A stretch of 64,000 nucleotides of DNA from Chlamydiota bacterium (GTDB lineage: Bacteria > Chlamydiota > Chlamydiia > Chlamydiales > Rhabdochlamydiaceae): positions 1 through 64,000 of the forward strand of contig JAJFMD010000008.1 in NCBI GenBank assembly GCA_021772335.1. The letters are read 5' to 3'. The stretch's first letter is position 1. The number at the start of each line of letters is the position of its first letter. The position numbers were made by a program, and so were the translations under genes. This document shows positions 1-8,491 of this stretch, piece by piece. Under the pieces are notes generated by a model. The model was not told the origin of the DNA. It saw only the letters and a program-made list of their open reading frames with translations, and made no database searches.

Positions 1-909
1 TTCATAAGTTTAGCAAAGCTTGAATGTAAAAATGATGAGATCATTTGTTATCCGAAAAATGGATTAGGTAACATATTGTCTTGTCTGGTTTCTTCGGCCG
101 TAATGGCTGAAGAAGAAAATCGAGAGTTTCAAGTATATTGGAATGCCATTCTCCCAAGTTGGAGAGATCTATTTGTAAGTCCTAAGCTAAATTTAATAAC
201 TAAACTTCCCTTGAAAGCTTGTTATATTGGCATGATGCCTGATGTTAAAGGCCATTGGACAAGACTTCCTCTTTTAAAGACTAGAGGAAAATACCTTACT
301 AAAGAGTACCAAGCATCTGATTTTATATATTTTGATCACTTTAATACAGTTGATATTCCCGAACACATCCCTGTTATAGTTTCTACTATATCCGATTTTA
401 AGCTTTTAGATATGGAAAATGATCTTTTTAAAGAAAGAAAGTTAGCTTTTTATAATAAATTGGTTCCTGTTAAATATGTTAGAGACAGGGTCGAGAGGAT
501 ATATACTAGAAGATTTACATCGAAAACAATAGGCTTGCATTTTCGATCTACGGACGCATTGGTAATAAATGGAAAAAGGATCCCACCTGCATATAAATAT
601 TTTGTAGAGGAGATGCAAAAAGAATTACTAAAGGATCCCGAAGTAAATTTTTATGTTTCTGCTGATCAAATTCATGCTTATAAGTTTTTTAAATCTAAAT
701 TTAAGGAAAGGGTTTTTTTCTATGGTGGGCATGATTTTAATGAACAGGGTGAAGTTGTAAGAGATACTATCAAATCTCAGAAGGATGCACTTGTTGACAT
801 ATTTCTTTTATCAAAAACACACAAAATCATAGGTACTTTAAACAGCTCTTTTGGGAAGATTGCCTCTGAAATAGGCAATATCCCTATCAAGCATGTTTTT
901 CATCAATAG
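1..909 (+). CDS. Fucosyltransferase-like glycosyltransferase, 5' partial
   Basis: The reading frame is open from the first base, so the start lies upstream of the window. A GLGN motif followed by a Cys-rich helix sits at about bases 58-90, which is the nucleotide-sugar binding start typical of NodZ/GT23- and GT11-like fucosyltransferases. Further on, LHFRSTD resembles the conserved HxRxxD loop, and the C-terminal LSKTHKIIGTLNSSFGKIA resembles the family's SSF donor-binding end. I infer transfer of fucose or a related sugar to a glycan. Whether it carries a signal peptide like the other transferases here cannot be seen. Its stop overlaps the convergent YitT gene by 7 bases. Confidence 0.5.
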   Translation, partial: FISLAKLECKNDEIICYPKNGLGNILSCLVSSAVMAEEENREFQVYWNAILPSWRDLFVSPKLNLITKLPLKACYIGMMPDVKGHWTRLPLLKTRGKYLTKEYQASDFIYFDHFNTVDIPEHIPVIVSTISDFKLLDMENDLFKERKLAFYNKLVPVKYVRDRVERIYTRRFTSKTIGLHFRSTDALVINGKRIPPAYKYFVEEMQKELLKDPEVNFYVSADQIHAYKFFKSKFKERVFFYGGHDFNEQGEVVRDTIKSQKDALVDIFLLSKTHKIIGTLNSSFGKIASEIGNIPIKHVFHQ

Positions 910-1808
910 AGCAGCTTTTTGCCGCGGGAGCGTTTTTTAAAAGGGATATGAGAGTTTTTACCGTAGACAACTTCATGGAGATTTTCAACAGCCATAAATG
1001 CTGTGGGATCTTCACGTATGACAAGCTCTTTTAATTCGGCAAGATCAAGACGCTCAACAATCACAAACAAAAGATCTCTCATTTCGCCTGAGAATCCTCC
1101 TCTGCCGTTCATAATTGTCAATCCCAGTCCGAGTTCATTCATGATGACATTGCCAATTTGTTTGGGCTTAGAAGATATAATCATAACAGACTTCATTTCA
1201 TCGAGTCCCATAATGACAAGGTCGATCATTTTAAAGGCGACGATGTACATCATTAAAGACTGTAAGGCAAGGTGCCAGTTAGAAAAAAGCAGGCCGTAGG
1301 CTGTAAAGATAAAAATATTGATCACTAAGACAACTTGACCAACTGTAAATCCTTTGCGTCTGTTAATAATAATTGCCAAAATCTCAGTTCCATCAAGACA
1401 TCCTCCGTAGCGGATGATTAATCCCGCTCCAATACCTAATATTGCACCACCAATGACGATAATTTCTAATGGATCAGCAATAAAAGGAGGGGCGAATTCA
1501 AGAGCGTATAAAAATAACGCAAAAAGAATGATCGCGGAAAACATATGAATAACAAAAGTACGTCGAATTGATCGATAGGCGAGATAGATGAAAGGCAAAT
1601 TCAAGGCGACGAGAAAATAGGGGAGATAAGAGTCTCCAAAAAGGCGTGCAAGTATTAATGCAATGCCAATTGTACCACCATCAATGAGTTGATTAGGAAG
1701 TAGAAAAATACGGATTGAAGCCGCCGCCGCTAAAGCCCCAACAGCAATCCAGAAGAACTCAAAAAAATGTTGCCACAGTGTTTTTTTACTGTGCTGACCT
1801 CTTGGCAT
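903..1808 (-). CDS. YitT family membrane protein (DUF161/DUF2179)
   Basis: Integral inner-membrane protein of the YitT family, function not firmly known. The N-terminal two thirds has about five to six hydrophobic segments, starting around ALAAAASIRIFLLPNQLIDGG, the typical DUF161 opening. The C-terminal part (VMIISSKPKQIGNVIMNELGLGLTIMNGRGGFSG) is the soluble DUF2179 domain, which resembles a PII-like or ligand-binding fold. I chose the ATG at 1808 because an AGAG Shine-Dalgarno lies seven bases upstream and the family normally starts about 20 residues before the first helix. An in-frame ATG at 1871 would add 21 residues but has no visible ribosome binding site. Confidence 0.8.
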   Translation of the reverse strand: MPRGQHSKKTLWQHFFEFFWIAVGALAAAASIRIFLLPNQLIDGGTIGIALILARLFGDSYLPYFLVALNLPFIYLAYRSIRRTFVIHMFSAIILFALFLYALEFAPPFIADPLEIIVIGGAILGIGAGLIIRYGGCLDGTEILAIIINRRKGFTVGQVVLVINIFIFTAYGLLFSNWHLALQSLMMYIVAFKMIDLVIMGLDEMKSVMIISSKPKQIGNVIMNELGLGLTIMNGRGGFSGEMRDLLFVIVERLDLAELKELVIREDPTAFMAVENLHEVVYGKNSHIPFKKRSRGKKLLY

Positions 1809-1973
1809 AATGTATCTCTTATCAAAAAATAATCTCGCTGCATAGTTAGCAGAATTGACATAACATTTCAATCTAAATCTACTAAAACTACGTTATGGTT
1901 TTTTTTGTTTAAATATAACTAAAGGCATGGTACTAAAATTGCCTCCAATTTGAAACTTTTATGGGGTGCTTGA

Positions 1974-3083
1974 ATGAAGAGGTTTTTTATCTCTGCTCTT
2001 TCCTTGTGTTTAACCTTGAATTCTCTTTCTGCAAAGCTGTCGATTAAGGAAATGATTGTAAATCGCAAACCTCCTCAATGGATGGTTGATTCAATCAATG
2101 AACAATTTTCCCTTTATCAGAGATCGGGAATAACAGAAGCAATGATTAATAAAAGAATAGAACAAAACACTCCTCAACTATTGGAATATGTAATTAAAAA
2201 CAATCGGGTTGATTATAACTATATCAATATTGGGCCGAATCAACATTGGCTTGTAGTGTCTAGAGAAAGAAATAACGTGATATTAAAAGCTTTAAAATTA
2301 TTAGCTCGTGAAGTGAAATTGCCGGATGTTCGATTCATTATAAGTATACAAGATGGATATGTCGGAGAGGTTCATAATACTTCACTCGTAGCACCTCTTT
2401 TTTGTTTTGCCAAGAAGAAAACTGAGCAAACAGGTGTATTATTTCCTGATTTTGAAAATATAGTAGGCTTTTACCCATGGAGACAAACTACAATTGATGC
2501 ATCACAAAAGCACTTGTGGGAAAGCAAATTGAATAAAGCTATTTGGCGCGGAGGACTTTGTGGAGAGGATGAATATGTAGAAAATGGATGTTATGAGAGT
2601 TTCCCTAGAATGAAAGCTGTTAGACTTTCTATAGAACGTCCAGATCTAATCGATGCTAGATTTACACAATCGGGAGCAGGACTCTATAAAAATTTTGAAG
2701 AAAATGAAAGTTTGTATTTGAGTTCTAAAATTCCTATTTCGGAACAAATTAAATATAAATATCAAATATTAGTTGATGGGGTTACCTGTGCTTACAGTCG
2801 TACATTTTGGCAACTGCTCTCTAACTGTCTTGTCTTGAAACAAGAGAGTGAAAATTGCCAATGGTATTACCCAGGTTTAAAAGCTAATGTGCACTATATC
2901 CCTCTTAAAGAGGACATAAGCGATTTGGCCGAAAAAATCCAATGGGCAAAATCGCATGATGCAGAATGCAAGAGAATTGCTGCAGCAGGCACAAGATTTG
3001 CAAATGAATGGTTGGGTAGGGAAGAATGCCTTTTTTATGTTTACCATCTTCTTATCAAATATGCCAAATTGCAAAAATTCTAG
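1974..3083 (+). CDS. Exported GT90 (POGLUT/Rumi/CAP10-like) glycosyltransferase, paralog 1
   Basis: Predicted secreted glycosyltransferase of family GT90. Residues 1-20 form a Sec signal peptide (MKRFFISALS..., ending LSA). The mature part opens with PPQWMVDSINEQ, shared by all six GT90 paralogs here. Family features follow: Asp127 in IISIQDG at the place of the catalytic Asp of human POGLUT1 (from memory), WRGG at 191-194, KYKYQ..DG at about 260-269, HYIP at 307-310 and a C-terminal helix ending YAKLQKF. Eukaryotic relatives O-glycosylate EGF repeats in the ER; the acceptor here is unknown. It stands alone between YitT and a convergent kinase-like gene. Family assignment is firm, export is inferred. 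Confidence 0.85.
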   Translation: MKRFFISALSLCLTLNSLSAKLSIKEMIVNRKPPQWMVDSINEQFSLYQRSGITEAMINKRIEQNTPQLLEYVIKNNRVDYNYINIGPNQHWLVVSRERNNVILKALKLLAREVKLPDVRFIISIQDGYVGEVHNTSLVAPLFCFAKKKTEQTGVLFPDFENIVGFYPWRQTTIDASQKHLWESKLNKAIWRGGLCGEDEYVENGCYESFPRMKAVRLSIERPDLIDARFTQSGAGLYKNFEENESLYLSSKIPISEQIKYKYQILVDGVTCAYSRTFWQLLSNCLVLKQESENCQWYYPGLKANVHYIPLKEDISDLAEKIQWAKSHDAECKRIAAAGTRFANEWLGREECLFYVYHLLIKYAKLQKF

Positions 3084-3127
3084 ATAATGATCATTTGCAT
3101 TTTTAGACAATAATGAGAAATTAAAAC

Positions 3128-3970
3128 TTACTCATTAACATTGACATTACGCTCAGCGAGCCACTCGGATAAATGATGCATCTGCTTGATATGGTTTCTT
3201 TGACATCGATCAATCTGCTCTTGCGATGGTTTTGTGAGTAAACTACCACAATCGAATTGAACAACCTTGCCATCAATGCAGCCAAAATTTGTACTTAAAG
3301 CAGGATCATAGTCGAAGATTCCTAACTGCATTTTTTCTTCCCAAAGTTCTTGCAAGGAGGAGACGATGTCTAGAGCTTGCTTTGTTTGACCAGCTTTAAG
3401 CAGTTCATTAAGCTCGTCATAAAAGCTGCGGGCATATTGTTGCAAAGCAAATTCTAATTTATCCGCATCGAGAGTGTGCTTTACTCCAAAGGGGGTAATT
3501 AGGGTTATTTTTTGCTTCAAATGATCGCTTTTATTGAGATGTAGATAGATTAGAGCTGTTGAGGATGGAAGTTTTTCATTGGCAATGAGGAAGCTACTGA
3601 ACATCTGATTGAATTTGACTTGTGCGTTATTAAAAATTGCAAAACGCCATTTTTCAAACGGCCCGAAATGTGGTGTACGCCAAAAACTCGAAGGGTTCAA
3701 ATGATGAAATTTAAAGAGCTTGAGAACTGTTTTGCCATCACTGGAGAGAAATGCATAGCATTGAGCTCCTCGTCCAAGATAGGTGAAAGGTTGTTGAAGA
3801 CGCTCTTTTATCTCACTTATCTCAGCATAGGTTATACTGTCCCATTTTGGGTCATAGCTTAAATTCGAGCGCACTTTATGCACGCGAAATCCGCCTGTGT
3901 AGGAGTAATTGATTTTTCCTGCGCCAAATAGCAATAGAATAAGGCCTAACGAAATTGCAATCTTTTTCAT
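3128..3970 (-). CDS. Exported kinase-like protein of unknown function
   Basis: A 280-residue protein with an N-terminal signal or anchor (MKKIAISLGLILLLFGAG). LGRGAQCYAF at 65-74 followed by VLKLFK (Lys84) looks like a kinase glycine-rich loop and ATP-binding lysine. Near the C-terminus, DPALSTNFG and VVQFDCG (Asp240) resemble the catalytic-loop Asn and metal-binding DFG of protein, lipopolysaccharide or small-molecule kinases. I therefore infer an atypical kinase fold acting outside the cytosol, but the HRD motif is not recognisable and no named family is certain. It is flanked by exported glycosyltransferases, so a sugar or glycan kinase is one option; a secreted effector is another. Confidence 0.5.
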   Translation of the reverse strand: MKKIAISLGLILLLFGAGKINYSYTGGFRVHKVRSNLSYDPKWDSITYAEISEIKERLQQPFTYLGRGAQCYAFLSSDGKTVLKLFKFHHLNPSSFWRTPHFGPFEKWRFAIFNNAQVKFNQMFSSFLIANEKLPSSTALIYLHLNKSDHLKQKITLITPFGVKHTLDADKLEFALQQYARSFYDELNELLKAGQTKQALDIVSSLQELWEEKMQLGIFDYDPALSTNFGCIDGKVVQFDCGSLLTKPSQEQIDRCQRNHIKQMHHLSEWLAERNVNVNE

Positions 3971-4070
3971 AATATTAAATCACATTCGTTAATCTGAAAA
4001 ATTTAAAGATATCATCGTTTGTCTCCATCATCTGCTCTATTGTTAAGGAAAGTGCGAAGATTCTAACTAA

Positions 4071-4970
4071 TTATAGGGAGTTTTTTTTCCATAACTTGTC
4101 TGATTCTTCAGTCCATTGAACATAACCATCACCAAAATTCTGCGATCCATATAAATTCTTAGAGGCTATACCAGCGTAGAAAGATTGTGGAAAAAGCCAT
4201 ATACCGAGATCATTAATTTTCTTCCGATAATTTGCATCTTTTATGTAGAGGTTGTAAATAGATTCAGCCGTTGTTTTCCTCTCTTCACCAAGATAGTCCT
4301 TAATAGCCTCTGACCAAATTCCTGGGCCTGTTGTTGCGCACACGAAATTTTTAGCTGGATTAATCCCTTTTTCTTTCCACTTCTCTACTATAAATGTGCA
4401 AATATGGTTCATTGCAGGATGCTTAGGCGTCGCTGTTATAGTCCATTGGCAAAAGAATTTGTCATTCTCTAACCCCAGTAACATCACATGTGGTGAATTT
4501 TTAGGAATTAGATGTCCCCATTTGCTAATTGGTGTGCAACAGGTTGAATCTATATCCGAATAGATGCCTCCCTCAGTTGCTATGATCAGGTAGCGCCATA
4601 AATCTGCTTTCATCACTCCAAGAGGAAGTTCCTTAAAAAATGCGTAGGTATCTTCATTCCACTTTGTTCGGATGTATTTATCAATATCGGCATCATCACA
4701 TAAATGATAAGCATATCCCTGATTTCGGTTTGTCCACGTTTTTTGCGCACCTTGAGCTGGTTTTGGTAGCTGCTTAGTTTTATAGGTTTGCCATATGATT
4801 TTCGGGATTTTTGACATCGGCGGCACTTCTGATGTTTGCGCAGAAGTTATATTTTGCTGAGGTGCCATATGCTTTCGTGTAATGTTGTTGCTCTTTTGAA
4901 AAGAAGCTCCATTTGCATTATTCATCAAAACGAGTAGTGATAGAACATAAGATATCTTAATTGATTTCAT
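4071..4970 (-). CDS. Exported GT32 (OCH1/DXD sugar-transfer) glycosyltransferase
   Basis: Glycosyltransferase with the GT32 'sugar-binding DXD' domain. The sequence IPKIIWQTYKT opens the domain and GVMKADLWRYLIIATEGGIYSDIDS contains the metal- and donor-binding Asp-x-Asp. An N-terminal signal peptide (MKSIKISYVLSLLVLMNNANGA) predicts export. The start at 4970 is chosen because an AAGGA ribosome binding site lies about nine bases upstream; the ATG nine bases earlier (4979) directly abuts that site. GT32 relatives are Golgi mannosyltransferases in fungi and sugar-transferring toxins or effectors in bacteria. The donor and acceptor cannot be read from sequence. It lies between two GT90 genes on the opposite strand. 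Confidence 0.85.
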   Translation of the reverse strand: MKSIKISYVLSLLVLMNNANGASFQKSNNITRKHMAPQQNITSAQTSEVPPMSKIPKIIWQTYKTKQLPKPAQGAQKTWTNRNQGYAYHLCDDADIDKYIRTKWNEDTYAFFKELPLGVMKADLWRYLIIATEGGIYSDIDSTCCTPISKWGHLIPKNSPHVMLLGLENDKFFCQWTITATPKHPAMNHICTFIVEKWKEKGINPAKNFVCATTGPGIWSEAIKDYLGEERKTTAESIYNLYIKDANYRKKINDLGIWLFPQSFYAGIASKNLYGSQNFGDGYVQWTEESDKLWKKNSL

Positions 4971-4979
4971 AGATGGCAT

Positions 4980-5380
4980 TCCTTTTGCGCACTCAAAAGT
5001 CTAAATTGAACAGAAAATTCGTTCTAAGGTCAAGAAGTTAAATGTGAAGGAAGGTCATTTTCTTCTCTGATACATATTTTTGAGCTATATAGATTCCTTT
5101 TATCAATCAATAGTTCTGAAAAAAAAGATATATTGGTGGCCTATAATTTTTTTCTTCTGTATTTTTTCGAGCTTAGATTTTATTTGATCATTGCTCATGA
5201 GTTCAGTTTTTTATATATAGGATAAAGGATTTTGAAGAAACATTAGGCATGTTAAAAAATAATGGATTATGAAAAACCAGAAAATTATGCAAGTAGACTC
5301 AAAATTTATTGGTTAGTGGGCGACTTTATATTAGTGAAGTGGTCTATTTTTTATTTACAAATCAGAAAAGGTATTAATTT
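4980..5380. other. Intergenic stretch without recognisable gene
   Basis: About 400 very A+T-rich bases separate the divergent GT32 gene and GT90 paralog 2. I see no coding potential, tRNA, repeat or strong hairpin here. It presumably holds the promoters of both neighbours, but I cannot point to a convincing -35/-10 pair. Confidence 0.6.
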
Positions 5381-6499
5381 ATGATTTCCAATCGATTCTT
5401 ATCCATCACTTTTAGTTTTCTTTTTTTCTATATCTCTGCCCATGCTAATTTTGATAAACTTCAAGAAAAAATATTAAATGAAAAGCCTCCGCAATGGATG
5501 ATTGATTCTATTCATGAACAGCTCTCTCCTTATAAAGAGACGGGAATTACATCCCAAATGTTAGATAAGACTATAAAAAATGCAGGAAAATCTTATGTTT
5601 TGTATAAAATTTCTGGAAAAAATGTGACTTCGCAGCGGCTTTTCAAGTTAGAAAATGAATATGATAGATATCATACGAATTTTCGCAATAACCCAATTCT
5701 AAAGGGATTGAAAAAAATTGCCGCTCTAAACTTGCTTCCAGATATGCAGTTTGTTATCACTATATCGGACGGATTTATAGGGCAGCCTGGGAGCGATTTT
5801 TCTTATGCCCCTGTTTTTTGTTTTGCAAAAAATGTAACACGAGTGAGAACAGGCATTCTATTTCCAGACTATGAAAACCTAGAAGGATTTCATTCTCTTA
5901 GGTCTTCAACGATTTCTGGTAGCAAGCAATTTCCGTGGGATAAAAAGATTGAGATGGGTTTTTTCCGAGGAGGAGGATGTGGTGCAGGAGACTATGCAAA
6001 AAGGAATCAATTTTTTGAATATCCTCGATTTAAAGCTGTTGCATTTTCATTACAGCATCCTAAGATGGTTAATGCGCGTTTTACAGGCTGTGGTGAATTA
6101 AAAGATCATGTTGGTATTAAAGAATATATGTATTTAAGCAAATCAGTTAAGATTGAAGATCAGATACGATATAAATATCAAATTACTATTGATGGTGTTA
6201 CTTGTGCATTTAGTCGTGTTTTTTGGCAATTGCTAGCAAATTCTGTCATGCTGAAGCAAGAATCGAAGAGCATTCAATGGTATTATCCAGGAATGAAGCC
6301 CTATGAACATTATATTCCTCTAAAAGATGATGTCAGTGATTTAATTGAAAAAATTCAGTGGGCAAAAGATCATGATCAGGAGTGTAAGAAGATCTCTGAA
6401 AATGCAACATTGTTTGCACGAGAATGGCTTGGAGAAATTAATTCATTATATTATATCTATCATGTCCTGAAAGAATATGCAAAACTTCAAAAATTTTAG
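5381..6499 (+). CDS. Exported GT90 glycosyltransferase, paralog 2
   Basis: GT90 enzyme most similar by eye to paralog 1. Signal peptide at residues 1-22 (hydrophobic FLSITFSFLFFYISA then HA-N). KPPQWM at 35-40, Asp130 in ITISDG aligned with the POGLUT1 catalytic Asp, FRGG at 195-198, KYQITIDGVTCAFS at about 265-278 and HYIP at 310-313. It ends YAKLQKF with a TAG stop. The bases around this stop (6473-6514) repeat almost exactly at the end of paralog 3, where the stop codon is read through as Lys and the gene continues for three more residues. This suggests a tandem duplication. Role: transfer of a sugar from a nucleotide donor, acceptor unknown. Confidence 0.85.
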   Translation: MISNRFLSITFSFLFFYISAHANFDKLQEKILNEKPPQWMIDSIHEQLSPYKETGITSQMLDKTIKNAGKSYVLYKISGKNVTSQRLFKLENEYDRYHTNFRNNPILKGLKKIAALNLLPDMQFVITISDGFIGQPGSDFSYAPVFCFAKNVTRVRTGILFPDYENLEGFHSLRSSTISGSKQFPWDKKIEMGFFRGGGCGAGDYAKRNQFFEYPRFKAVAFSLQHPKMVNARFTGCGELKDHVGIKEYMYLSKSVKIEDQIRYKYQITIDGVTCAFSRVFWQLLANSVMLKQESKSIQWYYPGMKPYEHYIPLKDDVSDLIEKIQWAKDHDQECKKISENATLFAREWLGEINSLYYIYHVLKEYAKLQKF

Positions 6500-6514
6500 G
6501 TTGAAAAATGAAAC
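6473..6514 (+). repeat. 42-base direct repeat, copy 1 (GT90-2 end)
   Basis: Bases 6473-6514 match 7702-7743 with one mismatch by my reading. The repeat covers the last codons of a GT90 gene, a ttgaaaaATGaaac sequence and the start of a following frame. In this copy the following frame (MKHILAPILL...) stops after 19 codons. In copy 2 it is the live start of the methyltransferase gene. I infer that the unit 'GT90 plus methyltransferase start' was duplicated and this methyltransferase copy was lost. Confidence 0.75.
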
Positions 6515-6665
6515 ATATCTTGGCACCTATTCTCCTGCAACGCGATGTCGATATTCTTGAAAATTGATTTTTTTTCTGAACCTATAATAAGTATAATGGT
6601 GCTGTATATTTAAGGCTTAAGCAACAATTGCGCTGCTTTTTTAACTTCTATAGGTAAAAGGTGTT

Positions 6666-7739
6666 ATGAAAAGGTTTTTGTTTTTTTTAATGTTATCAGT
6701 TGGGTTGCTTTCTATAGAGGTGGATAGGAAAAAACTTGATGGAAAGTTAAACAGAGCTCCTCCTCAATGGATGGTAGAGCAAATTGAGAAAGATCTTGAG
6801 CCTTTTAAGACGAATGGCATAACAGTAAAAAATCTTAATCAGACATATGATCAGATAAAAAATGTTTGGCCTTGCGCAAGCAGGATTTATATTCTTAATA
6901 ACCAAGTCTTTATCCAAAATATTGCAGATTATCCGTTAAGTAGAAGTAATTCCAAGGCCATTTTTTGCTTACATGAATTTACAAAATACGTCACTTTCCC
7001 GGATATTGATGTTATCCTAACTGCTTTTGAACAATTCGGATTGCCTAATGTCAATTTATCTGCTCCTGTATTTGCAGTATGCAAACTTAAGGGAAATAAG
7101 CAGGCAGTTTTATATCCTGAACTCACAATGATAGGTAGAAGACAGGCTCAAATTGAGAGTATTTTAAAATATAGGATTTCAGATCAATGGAATAAGAAAT
7201 CTGATTTAGCTTTTTGGCGTGGATCAACAACTGGGGGTGGTTATGATACACATACTAATCTACGTCAAAAGATCGTTGCGCTTTCAATGAAAAAACCAGA
7301 TTATATTGAAGCAGCTTTTAGTCCATATAAGCAAAATAAATATAAATATATTAAAAATTATCGATTGGAAGGAAATATCGAAGTTTCTGATCAATTAAAA
7401 TATAAATATTTGATTGCAGCCGACGGAAATACTTTTGCAAGTTCTCTGGGATGGCAATTACTTTCAAATTCTGTTGTGTTTAAGAATAACTCAAAGTGGA
7501 TTGAATGGTATTATGATGCCATCAAGCCCTATGAGCATTACATCCCTTATAAGCGAGATGCTTCCGATTTAATTCAGAAAATTCAGTGGGCTAAAGAGCA
7601 TGATGCTGAAGCTAAGCGGATTGCAGAAAATGCAACTGATTTTTTTCTTTATAACTTGATGATTGAAGATGTCATAGTTTATATTTATCATCTTTTTCAT
7701 GAATATGCAAAACTTCAAAAATTTAAGGTTGAAAAATGA
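6666..7739 (+). CDS. Exported GT90 glycosyltransferase, paralog 3 (catalytic Asp replaced by Glu)
   Basis: GT90 enzyme with a short signal peptide (MKRFLFFLMLSVGLLS). Conserved elements are APPQWMVEQIE at 31-41, WRGS at 184-187, KYKYLIAADGNTFASSLGWQLL and HYIP, followed by AKLQKF. At the position where the other five paralogs have Asp, this one has Glu122 (LTAFEQF). In POGLUT1 that Asp is the catalytic base, so activity may be altered. The last four bases overlap the downstream methyltransferase as ATGA, so the two are very probably translated together. The end of the gene carries copy 2 of the 42-base repeat. Confidence 0.85.
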   Translation: MKRFLFFLMLSVGLLSIEVDRKKLDGKLNRAPPQWMVEQIEKDLEPFKTNGITVKNLNQTYDQIKNVWPCASRIYILNNQVFIQNIADYPLSRSNSKAIFCLHEFTKYVTFPDIDVILTAFEQFGLPNVNLSAPVFAVCKLKGNKQAVLYPELTMIGRRQAQIESILKYRISDQWNKKSDLAFWRGSTTGGGYDTHTNLRQKIVALSMKKPDYIEAAFSPYKQNKYKYIKNYRLEGNIEVSDQLKYKYLIAADGNTFASSLGWQLLSNSVVFKNNSKWIEWYYDAIKPYEHYIPYKRDASDLIQKIQWAKEHDAEAKRIAENATDFFLYNLMIEDVIVYIYHLFHEYAKLQKFKVEK

Positions 7740-7743
7740 AACG
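7702..7743 (+). repeat. 42-base direct repeat, copy 2 (GT90-3 / methyltransferase junction)
   Basis: Second copy of the repeat described at 6473-6514, differing at one base that turns a TAG stop into an AAG Lys codon. Here the embedded ATG is the start of an intact methyltransferase. Confidence 0.75.
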
Positions 7744-8344
7744 TATTATAATATCTATTCTGCTTAGTTTTAGTTCATTGACTTTTGCTTCTGGCAATAT
7801 TCATAATCATGGGTACTGGGAAGATGAAAGTGGTCATATTACAGATTGGGCATTAGCTGATGCTCTTGTTGATTTTTTTAAAAATGAAAAGGCTAAAACG
7901 ATTGTTGATTTTGGGTGTGGAAAGGGTGACTATGTAAAACATCTATTAGGAGCAGATTTCATATGTGAAGGCTATGATGGAAATCCTCTTACTGAAAAAA
8001 TGTCTGACGGCGTTGCTAAGATTTTAGACCTAAGTATTCGTTTTGATTTGAAAAAACAATATGACTGGGTGATGAGTTTAGAGGTAGGTGAGCACATTCC
8101 TCGAGAATTTGAGAAAACTTTAATCGATAACATAATGCGGCACGCAAAAAATGGAATTGTCTTAAGCTGGGCAGTTGTAGGTCAAGGCGGCAAGGGACAT
8201 GTCAATACGCGTAACAACCCCTATATTAAAAAGATCTTTGCTAAGCATGGCTGGGTAAATGATGTTGAAGCGGAGCGGTCATTAAGAGCTAATTCTAAAT
8301 TGCGCTGGTTTAAAAATACCATTATGGTTTTTCGTCGCGCTTAA
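7736..8344 (+). CDS. Exported SAM-dependent methyltransferase
   Basis: Class I methyltransferase of 202 residues. IVDFGCGKGDYVKHLLG at about 55-71 is the SAM-binding motif I, CEGYDGNP is the acidic loop after strand 2, and WVMSLEVGEHIP resembles motif post-I/IV. Unusually it begins with a signal peptide (MKRIIISILLSFSSLTFASG), so it is predicted to leave the cytosol, where SAM is not expected unless the protein reaches a host cell. It overlaps GT90 paralog 3 by four bases and shares its transcript, suggesting that it methylates a glycan or glycoprotein made by that enzyme. The closest relatives are small methyltransferases attached to glycosyltransferase loci; substrate unknown. Confidence 0.7.
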   Translation: MKRIIISILLSFSSLTFASGNIHNHGYWEDESGHITDWALADALVDFFKNEKAKTIVDFGCGKGDYVKHLLGADFICEGYDGNPLTEKMSDGVAKILDLSIRFDLKKQYDWVMSLEVGEHIPREFEKTLIDNIMRHAKNGIVLSWAVVGQGGKGHVNTRNNPYIKKIFAKHGWVNDVEAERSLRANSKLRWFKNTIMVFRRA

Positions 8345-8347
8345 AGG

Positions 8348-8380
8348 GTATAGACTCCTCTTTTAAAGGAGGAGTCATAC
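8348..8380 (+). terminator. Hairpin after the GT90/methyltransferase operon
   Basis: GACTCCTC (8353-8360) pairs with GAGGAGTC (8369-8376), and flanking GTAT/ATAC extends the stem with one bulged base. It lies just after the methyltransferase stop. The run of T that would make a strong intrinsic terminator is weak. Confidence 0.5.
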
Positions 8381-8491
8381 AATTAATAGAGCCTATATCC
8401 TCGGCTCATGCAAGTGTTTGATCCTGTATCAGAGCACGAATTGCAATCAGAGTCATTTCCTAAATATTATTACGATTTTTAATTTTTTCTA

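Noticed and set aside
1003..1299. Plus-strand frame of 98 residues inside the YitT gene
   Set aside because: Shadow of a well-supported gene on the other strand, with low-complexity Ser/Pro composition.
6510..6569. Possible 19-codon peptide gene after GT90-2
   Set aside because: Best explained as the stub of a lost methyltransferase copy produced by the 42-base duplication, not as a functional peptide.
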